Below, in pieces: positions 57,976 to 64,000 of a stretch of DNA of 64,000 nt. Numbering within the stretch: the first letter of the stretch is position 1; each line of letters starts with the position of its first letter. The stretch covers positions 1 to 64,000 of the forward strand of contig NZ_CAJGZN010000015.1 in NCBI RefSeq assembly GCF_904846235.1, in the 5' to 3' direction. A program made the position numbers and the translations under genes. This stretch comes from Psychrobacter immobilis (GTDB lineage: Bacteria; Pseudomonadota; Gammaproteobacteria; Pseudomonadales; Moraxellaceae). Under the pieces are notes generated by a model. It did no database searches. It was not told the origin of the DNA and worked only from the letters and a program-made list of their open reading frames with translations.

Positions 57976-58518
57976 ATGTCAACAGATTATGCTCAAAAAA
58001 TTCAAGCCGGTACTACGTTTCCTAAAATGGAAGTACAAGTATTAAACAGTGAAATGACTTCGTTAGGCAAACCTGAAAACGGTCATGACTGGAAACTGGT
58101 TGTTGTATACCGTGGTAAACATTGCCCAATTTGCACAAAATACTTAAATACCTTAGAGACAGTAAAACAGTCTTTCTATGACGTCGGTGTCGATATCATC
58201 GCAGTATCTGCAGACAGTAAAGAGCAGTTAGAAGGTCATCTAGATCAAATAGATGTTAGCTTCCCTATGGCTTATGGTCTGACTATCGAACAGATGAATA
58301 CGCTAGGTCTATACATCTCTGATCCACGTTCAGAAAAAGAAACTGATCATCCTTTCGCTGAGCCTGCTGTGTTCGTTATCAATGCTGAAGGAAAAGTGCA
58401 TATCGTTGATATCTCAAATGCACCGTTCTCTAGACCAGATCTTGAAGCCTTGGCAAACGGTTTAGCTTTTGTTAGAAATCCAGAAAACAACTACCCTATC
58501 CGTGGTATGCACGGTTAA
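57976..58518 (+). CDS. Peroxiredoxin-like AhpC/TSA-family protein
   Basis: 180 residues with a thioredoxin fold. VVVYRGKHCPICTKYLNTLE replaces the Prx PVCT with a CPIC motif, so the active site is a CxxC pair near residues 51-54; VDIIAVSADSKEQLEGHLDQ and HPFAEPAVFVINAEG are further AhpC/TSA segments. It may reduce peroxides or act as a thiol reductase. AAGGATAAG precedes the start. It lies 187 bases after yghU and is followed by a strong terminator, so it ends the cluster begun at 55512. Confidence 0.82.
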   Translation: MSTDYAQKIQAGTTFPKMEVQVLNSEMTSLGKPENGHDWKLVVVYRGKHCPICTKYLNTLETVKQSFYDVGVDIIAVSADSKEQLEGHLDQIDVSFPMAYGLTIEQMNTLGLYISDPRSEKETDHPFAEPAVFVINAEGKVHIVDISNAPFSRPDLEALANGLAFVRNPENNYPIRGMHG

Positions 58519-58600
58519 TTGATATAGTAAATATAAAGTGTTGATCCACTCGGTTATTTAGCTGATTACTATCTAATCAGTATCTAACCAGTTAAATTGC

Positions 58601-58640
58601 AAAGGGCGTATCGAGATAATTCTTGATACGCCCTTTTTTT
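58601..58640 (+). terminator. Intrinsic terminator after the peroxiredoxin-like gene
   Basis: The stem AAGGGCGTATC...GATACGCCCTT is followed by TTTTTT. Confidence 0.9.
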
Positions 58641-59060
58641 ATTTATTGATAACCTATCTGCTATCAAACGTAGTCGCTTCATATCTAATTTCATTAATCT
58701 TTGCTCAGTACTAATGTGTGAGTAGCACTGTGAATCTATAAAAAGAGGTTCTAGACGAAACTCATAGACTAGCCAGCATATAAGGGCTATATTTGAACTC
58801 AAAATATCATCTACAAACATGTTACCTTTGAGCAAGCTATATTTCTTTTTTCATCGGTTAGTTTTTATGAATAAAACAGGCTGTCTTTATGGTCTGGTTC
58901 GTATTTCGCTTTGGCAAAATCTTGATATAATTGTACGTTCTAATTCACCAATGCTGTTTATTATTTGTTGTTAACACTCGTACACTGAGATTAATTTCTG
59001 CTAAAATCATGCAGCAACATTATCAATATCTCATCATAGGTATGAGTAAAAGGATTCGAT
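58641..59060. other. Spacer upstream of the acyltransferase gene
   Basis: The gap 58519-59060 is 542 bases. After the terminator it is AT-rich, with a small minus-strand frame (58584-58835) that overlaps the terminator and lacks a ribosome-binding site. I see no gene or operator in it. Confidence 0.45.
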
Positions 59061-60029
59061 ATGCGATTGAAATCAATCGTTCAAAAATTACATGAACGCG
59101 CTCCAAAATTGGGCAAAGCTGCCTCACTGACGACAGCAACCAGCGTTATCACTTTTAATAGTATGTTAGCTGGTTTACCTGTCTGGGTAATGGGTGCTAC
59201 CAAGGCTATCACCGGTGCTGCCATCGCTGACAAAGCCGTTATCGATGTGACGAACTATTGGATCAATAGCAACAATGCATTGATCGATAACGTATTACCG
59301 CGCAAAGACTGGCGCATTAACCTACCTGACGATGTGCATACCAACGGTAAGTATCTACTGGTAAGCAATCATCAGTCATGGGTTGATACCAGTATCGTGC
59401 AATATATCAGCGAAAAACGTTTGCCATTGACGCGTTTTTTTACCAAGTTTGAGCTCATATATATCCCTGTCATTGGTCAAGCTTTCTACTTTCTCGACTT
59501 TCCTATGATGCGTCGACATTCCAAAGAAGCCATAGCCAAAAACCCTGCTCTAAAGGGTAAGGATATCGAAGAAGCGAAACGAGCGTGTGCGTTGCTCAAG
59601 GACAAGCCTTTTACGCTATTGAACTATCTAGAAGGAACTCGCTTCACTCCTAGCAAACATGATAAGCAAGAATCCCCTTATACGCATTTACTTAAGCCAC
59701 GCGCTGGCGGGTTATCACTGGCTATGAGTGCATTAGGGGAAGAGATTGATGGGATTTTGGACATGACGATTGTCTACCCTGACGGTGTGCCCACTTATAG
59801 CGATCTATGGAAAGGCAATATCAAACGTTTAGGCGTCGATGTGCGACATATTGAGATACCCAAAGACCTGTTTACTGCGATCAAGAACGGCGGCTATGAA
59901 ACAGATGAAGCGATAAAAGCACAGATGTTTGAATGGGTAGAGCAAATATGGCATCAAAAGGATCAGCTAATCACAGAGATGTTGGCTGACTTTGAGAACA
60001 AAGATGCTATCAAAACAAGTGATCTTTGA
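59061..60029 (+). CDS. PlsC-type lysophospholipid acyltransferase (YihG-like)
   Basis: 322 residues. Motif I is SNHQSWVDTSIV (HX4D catalytic pair), motif II around FTKFELIYIPVIGQAFYFLD, motif III LLNYLEGTRFTPSK, and motif IV DMTIVYPDGVP. Hydrophobic N-terminal segments (residues 30-60) anchor it in the inner membrane. It transfers acyl chains to lysophosphatidic acid or a related acceptor; E. coli YihG/YihF-like members have this form. AAGGATTCGAT is upstream. A single gene. Confidence 0.87.
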   Translation: MRLKSIVQKLHERAPKLGKAASLTTATSVITFNSMLAGLPVWVMGATKAITGAAIADKAVIDVTNYWINSNNALIDNVLPRKDWRINLPDDVHTNGKYLLVSNHQSWVDTSIVQYISEKRLPLTRFFTKFELIYIPVIGQAFYFLDFPMMRRHSKEAIAKNPALKGKDIEEAKRACALLKDKPFTLLNYLEGTRFTPSKHDKQESPYTHLLKPRAGGLSLAMSALGEEIDGILDMTIVYPDGVPTYSDLWKGNIKRLGVDVRHIEIPKDLFTAIKNGGYETDEAIKAQMFEWVEQIWHQKDQLITEMLADFENKDAIKTSDL

Positions 60030-60183
60030 TACTTTTACCTAAAGATACTCATATATAGATAAGAGTTTCTCATAGTGTAGTAAGTTCTAATACAGATAAT
60101 TTGGCACCTCATGACTGAAAATTGATGTGCCAAAGTTTTTGATGATGTATGTTTCAATAACTAGCTATTAATAACGAAGTCAT

Positions 60184-60867
60184 TCAAACCTCTTCAATGT
60201 CTAACCCAATGACATGTTTGAGATGACCAGTTTTTAAGTATATGGTTGCGCCCTCCACCCCTACTTTTATTTGTACATTTGCATCTATCGGTAGGCGTAT
60301 CCAACTATCCTGCTGATATACATGCTCACCTTCTATTAGCTTGCCTGCTACAACTAATATTTCTGCACCGCCATGAACTGTCTCAGTGAATAATAACTCG
60401 CCTGCATCGATACGCTGTAGACTAACGTGCTCTACCCCATCGGAAAAAAGTGGGCAGACAATACGATTACCTTGTTGTTGCCAATTAGCATCGTCATAAG
60501 TGTCGATAGCCACGTGCTGCGTTTCGTCAGACGACATTTGCCGTAACTTGACGAAAATAACAGCACCTTCATCACTATAAGGCCGATGACCTGAAGACGG
60601 TGGATTACGTAGATACCAACCTGCTGGATAATGAGTGTCATCTGCAGAAAAAGTGCCTGACAATACCAATATCTCTTCGCCGCCTGGATGCAGATGGTGC
60701 GGAAAGTAAGAGTTTGGCGCGTAACGCACAAGACTGGTAGCACGAGCCTTCTCCGCCCCCACACGATCAAGCATGACACGCTCCACACCATTTTGTGGTG
60801 ACTTAATCCATTGATGTGCTTCAGGGGTTAATGAAGCACGTTGTGAAAAATCTGCATTGATAAGCAT
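60184..60867 (-). CDS. ChrR-like bicupin protein
   Basis: 227 residues from ATG 60867, which has TTTGGAGT eight bases upstream. The longer frame starting at 60909 lies in an IS-end remnant. Two cupin domains: the first has YFPHHLHPGGEEILVLSGTF with HxH, then Glu, and later His, as for the metal site of ChrR-type anti-sigma factors; the second has GELLFTETVHGGAEILVVAG with fewer ligands. Without a ZAS domain it is not an anti-sigma factor itself; it may bind zinc or act as a quercetinase-like dioxygenase. No sigma factor is adjacent. Confidence 0.8.
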   Translation of the reverse strand: MLINADFSQRASLTPEAHQWIKSPQNGVERVMLDRVGAEKARATSLVRYAPNSYFPHHLHPGGEEILVLSGTFSADDTHYPAGWYLRNPPSSGHRPYSDEGAVIFVKLRQMSSDETQHVAIDTYDDANWQQQGNRIVCPLFSDGVEHVSLQRIDAGELLFTETVHGGAEILVVAGKLIEGEHVYQQDSWIRLPIDANVQIKVGVEGATIYLKTGHLKHVIGLDIEEV

Positions 60868-60893
60868 AAAGTACTCCAAAGGTATTAAACGAT

Positions 60894-60932
60894 TAGGGCG
60901 TACCCACAATATAAAACCGAGGACACGCCCTA
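60894..60932. mobile_element. Short IS5/MITE end-to-end remnant
   Basis: TA-GGGCGTACCCACAAT (left) and, from the right, GGGCGTGTCCTCGG match the ends of the element at 5609-5782, here only 35 bases apart and flanked by TA on both sides. It is an internally deleted copy or excision product, in the leader of the bicupin gene. Confidence 0.6.
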
Positions 60933-60959
60933 GACGATAAACACAAATATATGACGTTA

Positions 60960-61823
60960 TTACCGCACTAGAATGACCGGCGATAACGTGCTAGCGATAA
61001 TTTCTGTCGTTGTACTACCAAGAAACAGTTGCTGCCATTTCGAATGTCCGTACGCACCTACGACCATAATGTCGACATTGTTCTCTACCTGAAACTTTAA
61101 CAATCCATCTACTGCATCAGAAGCAGATAAGTGATGTGCTTCAACGACAAATCCAGCATCTTCTAACTGTGCAGCGGCGGCGCTCATACTTTGCTTAGCA
61201 ACGTCGTTATGATTGCCCACCATCACGATGTGACCTTTTAGACCTTTTAATAATGAACTTTTTGACACCATTCGTGCCGCTTTGATAGAGGTTTTACTAC
61301 CATCAAAGGCAATCATATAGGAGCTTGGCTCTTCAAATTTCTCTGAGCAAATCAATATGGGAATATCTGACCCACGAGCGACCGTCTCAATCTGACTACC
61401 AATATTGATCCGACTGTTCTTATGATCTTCTCCGCGTCGTCCCATCACAATCGCACGATTTTCTTCTTTGAAGTGCTCAATGCTAGGAAGCAGTTTGCCG
61501 TGGCGTTGATAAACGCGAACATTGACATCAGCGAAACTGCTTTGAATATGGCTTTTTGCATCTTGTACCAACGCATTACTATAGCTGTTGACGACTTTTG
61601 CTCTTTGCTCATCCAACTGAGACAACTCTTCTAATAAAAACTGACGGCTGTTTATGCCTATGGCACCTGATAAATCTCGTCTGGTCGATGCCGGTATGTC
61701 ACTGACATGCAACAACCCAACAGGTACGTTTAATTTACTGGCATACCATGCTGCATAGTCACAAACCGATTCAGTCACTGCCGAGCCGTCAATACAGGCT
61801 AAAATGTGCTGTGATGTTGTCAT
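60960..61823 (-). CDS. Tandem universal stress protein
   Basis: 287 residues with two UspA domains: residues 1-150 (ILACIDGSAVTESVCDYAAW, GRRGEDHKNSRINIGSQIET) and 155-287 (YMIAFDGSKTSIKAARMVSK, VVGAYGHSKWQQLFLGSTTT). The second domain carries the G-2x-G-9x-G(S/T) ATP-binding motif, GAYGHSKWQQLFLGST. Cytosolic stress-survival proteins; the exact role is unknown. The bicupin gene follows on the same strand, but a remnant element and about 90 bases separate them. Confidence 0.9.
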   Translation of the reverse strand: MTTSQHILACIDGSAVTESVCDYAAWYASKLNVPVGLLHVSDIPASTRRDLSGAIGINSRQFLLEELSQLDEQRAKVVNSYSNALVQDAKSHIQSSFADVNVRVYQRHGKLLPSIEHFKEENRAIVMGRRGEDHKNSRINIGSQIETVARGSDIPILICSEKFEEPSSYMIAFDGSKTSIKAARMVSKSSLLKGLKGHIVMVGNHNDVAKQSMSAAAAQLEDAGFVVEAHHLSASDAVDGLLKFQVENNVDIMVVGAYGHSKWQQLFLGSTTTEIIASTLSPVILVR

Positions 61824-62200
61824 AATCTGTCCTTAAATTTAATTATTTAATCCTATACAGCTTGTTAGATCTGACCAAGCTATGCTCTTTGGCTTATGTT
61901 CTCTGACTGGGGTATGTTTCATTTACCTTATAATAGTTATTTTTCAAAAATTATCTTATTAAGTAAATTTATCCCTTCATTTGATAATAACCAATTTACA
62001 CGGCTTCATCCAGCGATGTGTGCGACCCTTTTGCAATAATTGCAATTTGTTACTGACAGCATTGTATATGGCTTACCGCAGACTGAAATTTAGCTATATA
62101 TAAAGTCTTACCATCGTCTGACCACATGCGCTAGGAAAGTTTGCTACAATGTATTTTTTAGCATTTATGATTTCGGTAACGTTATTTAGGTGATTGGATT
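61824..62200. other. Divergent spacer, universal stress protein / DUF2058 gene
   Basis: 377 AT-rich bases that should contain two promoters. No repeat or palindrome stands out and no frame is supported. Confidence 0.4.
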
Positions 62201-62734
62201 ATGGCAAAAAACGCCCTACAGGCTCAATTATTAAAGGCTGGATTGGTTGATAGCAAAAAGGCTAAGAAGATCAGCAAGCAAACGCAACATGCCAAGCGTA
62301 CTGGTGACTCAGAAAGCGTCGAAGCAAAAAAAGCGTTGGCAGAGGCGCAAGCCCAAAAGCTGGAAAAAGATCAAAAGCTTAATCAAGAAAAACAGCGCGT
62401 ATTGGAAGAGAAAGCATTAAAGGCCAATATCGTGCAAATGATTAAGCAGCATCAAATTACTGAGACAGAAGGTGAGGTCAGCTATCAGTTTGTCGATGAG
62501 TCCAAAGTAAAGAAAATCGCTATCACTCAGAAACTGTACGATCAAATCGTAGCCGGTCACGTGGTCATCGCACGCTTGGAAGAAAGCTACGCGCTATTAC
62601 CTCGTCCATTGGCTGATCGTATTGATTCAAAAATGGAAGGCTTTATGGTTGTGTCCAACGATACTGCCGAAGAAGCATTGGCAGAAGACGATCCGTATGC
62701 TGCTTATGTAATTCCAGATGACTTGATGTGGTAA
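62201..62734 (+). CDS. DUF2058 protein (YaiL-like)
   Basis: 177 residues, highly charged. The N-terminal third is Lys-rich with a coiled-coil look (MAKNALQAQLLKAGLVDSKK, KALAEAQAQKLEKDQKLNQE) and the C-terminal two-thirds a compact domain (VSYQFVDESKVKKIAITQKL, YALLPRPLADRI, DDPYAAYVIPDDLMW). This is DUF2058; YaiL is a nucleoprotein-associated member of unknown function. No membrane segments. GATTGGATT precedes the start; the ribosome-binding site is weak. Confidence 0.85.
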   Translation: MAKNALQAQLLKAGLVDSKKAKKISKQTQHAKRTGDSESVEAKKALAEAQAQKLEKDQKLNQEKQRVLEEKALKANIVQMIKQHQITETEGEVSYQFVDESKVKKIAITQKLYDQIVAGHVVIARLEESYALLPRPLADRIDSKMEGFMVVSNDTAEEALAEDDPYAAYVIPDDLMW

Positions 62735-62786
62735 GGCATTATTCTACTGCTGCTGGCTTTACTATAGTGTTCTAAGCATCCCCTCA

Positions 62787-62826
62787 AAAGCCCTTTATAG
62801 AATTTATGTTCTATAAAGGGCTTTTT
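62787..62826 (+). terminator. Intrinsic terminator after the DUF2058 gene
   Basis: The stem AGCCCTTTATAGAA-TTTATG-TTCTATAAAGGGCT is followed by TTTT. Confidence 0.9.
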
Positions 62827-62991
62827 GCGTTTATACAGGTTAGGCAAATCTTTATAGCGCAAAATAAACGTCAAATGTGTCGATAGGCTCAATCAAACGT
62901 ACATAAATCAGGCTTCTTTAACCTAACATTGCTGGTTTAGTTAAAGAAAGTAACCCAGCTACATAATTGCCAGAACATAGATACAATCAAC

Positions 62992-63007
62992 TTGAACAGT
63001 TATTCAA
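62992..63007. promoter_or_regulatory. 16-bp palindrome, copy 4 (TTGAACAGTTATTCAA)
   Basis: It fits TTGARYRRYYRYTCAA and lies 198 bases before the DoxX start, close to the distance of copy 1 from the CMD gene (201). Confidence 0.65.
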
Positions 63008-63059
63008 TAACTACTACAATGCATTTTCAGCACATATGGTGGTAATACTTTGTTTATTT

Positions 63060-63075
63060 TTGAGTAATCACTCAA
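63060..63075. promoter_or_regulatory. 16-bp palindrome, copy 5 (TTGAGTAATCACTCAA)
   Basis: Same consensus, 130 bases before the DoxX start. Copies 4 and 5 stand in the 455-base spacer 62735-63189, which otherwise holds only the terminator at 62787. Confidence 0.65.
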
Positions 63076-63189
63076 TATTATTCATACTTTACCTGTGTTT
63101 ATTACCTGATAGTTCGGTGCCATCGTGCCCATTTTATTTGCTTAATTTGTTCCAATTCACTTTTGCTTTTTCTCAAAAAGAGATAATTC

Positions 63190-63594
63190 ATGCCAAAACA
63201 CTTGCCACTCTCACTATTATTTCTTCGCCTTGGTGTTTTCATCGTGTTCTTCTTTTGGACACTCGACAAATTTGTAAATCCTGAGCATGCCGCCAATGTG
63301 TTTGCTAAATTCTATGCATTGGAAAACTTGGGCATTACTATTGTTTACGTTATTGGTAGCTTACAAATAATTCTTATCTTCTCGTTTGTCATGGGTTTAT
63401 TCAAAAAATGGACCTACGGCATCATTTTATTACTACACGCCGCCTCTACGTTTGCATCCTTTGGTCTTTATTTAACGCCTTTTGATAACTTGTTATTTTT
63501 TGCCGCATGGCCGATGTTGGCAGCCTGTTTGGCGCTATACCTAATGAGAGACTATGACGCCCTAACATTGGGTAAAAATACGTCTCCAGTATAA
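63190..63594 (+). CDS. DoxX-like membrane protein
   Basis: 134 residues, four transmembrane helices. The first helix LLFLRLGVFIVFFFWTLDKF with the following N-P-E-H, and helix 2 GITIVYVIGSLQIILIFSFV, are of the DoxX/DoxD type. Bacterial DoxX-like proteins have been tied to thiol and redox stress in the inner membrane (in mycobacteria with SodA and SseA), while the molecular activity remains unclear. GAGATAATTC precedes the ATG. The same palindromes that stand upstream of the CMD-DsbA-YghU cluster stand here too. Confidence 0.78.
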   Translation: MPKHLPLSLLFLRLGVFIVFFFWTLDKFVNPEHAANVFAKFYALENLGITIVYVIGSLQIILIFSFVMGLFKKWTYGIILLLHAASTFASFGLYLTPFDNLLFFAAWPMLAACLALYLMRDYDALTLGKNTSPV

Positions 63595-63851
63595 CTGTTG
63601 GCAGCAGTGCTTATTGCTTCAGTCGTATAAATGTCAGCCAATAAGACATAATGTATATACTATCAAGACTGCCGACTTCATTTTTTTATCGTAGTTAGGC
63701 GATTCAGATGATTCGATTTGATCGCCACGTAACTCAACTATAGTTACTTAAGTATTGTTACTTAAGTTTAGTTATTCAGATGATGAGTATTCTACTGCTT
63801 GAGTAATAACTACGATTTTAGCCTTTGCTCCCTTATTTGGCCGGATTTTCC

Positions 63852-64000
63852 ATGATTAAAAGAATATTTTTAATACTATTAATATTGATATTAGCGGCAA
63901 GCTTTTTTTATTTTGACCTAAATCAATTATTGACGCTTGATGGCTTAAAAGGGTCGATGGCGCAATTTAATGAATACAAAGCGCAGTCACCGCTATTGAT
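63852..64000 (+). CDS. TVP38/TMEM64 (DedA-like) family protein, N-terminal part
   Basis: ATG 63852 opens a frame of 49 codons that runs off the window. The first helix IFLILLILILAASFFYFDLN is followed by QLLTLDGLKGSMAQFNEYKA, the usual start of TVP38/TMEM64 membrane proteins. Only this N-terminus is visible, so assignment is tentative. Confidence 0.6.
   Translation, partial: MIKRIFLILLILILAASFFYFDLNQLLTLDGLKGSMAQFNEYKAQSPLL

Noticed and set aside
58584-58835. 83-codon minus-strand frame after the peroxiredoxin-like gene
   Set aside because: It overlaps the strong terminator at 58601-58640 and has no ribosome-binding site.
62967-63284. 105-codon plus-strand frame upstream of doxX
   Set aside because: It runs through two operator-like palindromes and overlaps the DoxX coding start in another frame; low-complexity hydrophobic sequence without homology that I can see.

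Overview
The window looks like chromosome of a Psychrobacter-type gammaproteobacterium (Moraxellaceae). The reasons are the modest GC content, the protein types (a cold-type secreted polyester hydrolase, a PduO-type adenosyltransferase, a DUF2058 protein, MaeB and SelO) and short mobile repeats in AT-rich spacers. This assignment rests on recognition only; no search was run.

Layout. 1-127 is the right end of an IS5-family insertion sequence, with the transposase C-terminus and one terminal repeat. 351-5567 holds an MFS transporter, a secreted PETase/cutinase-like hydrolase, two tandem metallo-beta-lactamase-fold paralogues and the nitric-oxide-sensing regulator NsrR. 5609-9205 holds a MITE that shares its ends with the IS, then nnrS with a matching NsrR-type palindrome, a DUF3429 membrane protein and a DASH cryptochrome. 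9412-16772 is an electrophile-detoxification cluster: aldehyde dehydrogenase, NemR-like repressor, YqhD-like aldehyde reductase, CurA-like reductase, DJ-1/PfpI protein and a GST. The same 15-bp operator-like palindrome lies in front of the aldehyde dehydrogenase/nemR pair and in front of yqhD.

17171-39522 is mostly housekeeping: an EmrB/EmrA-type efflux pair, pdxH, glmM, guaB, a MscS channel, cysS, a cobalamin adenosyltransferase, a lipoprotein, a glycerophosphodiesterase, a fatty-acid desaturase, selO, maeB, cca and a FolM-like reductase. A tRNA with anticodon CAT follows (probably tRNA-Ile2). mntP comes next behind a yybP-ykoY manganese riboswitch.

40976-50882 is an iron-siderophore uptake locus: a TonB-dependent receptor, a DHA2 MFS transporter, a fused FhuB permease, a lipoprotein binding protein, an ATPase and a divergent siderophore-interacting reductase. 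Fur-box-like sites lie before the receptor and between the ATPase and the reductase.

51161-58518 is a second redox and electrophile region: haloalkane dehalogenase, TetR repressor, an IS200/IS605-type tnpB element inserted directly before the tetR ribosome-binding site, a GST, then CMD/AhpD-like protein, DsbA/FrnE-like protein, YghU and a peroxiredoxin-like protein. Three copies of a 16-bp palindrome (TTGARYRRYYRYTCAA) precede this last group and two more precede a DoxX gene at 63190, suggesting an unrecognised shared regulon. The rest holds a PlsC-type acyltransferase, a bicupin, a tandem universal stress protein, the DUF2058 protein, DoxX, and the start of a TVP38/DedA-like protein cut by the window end.
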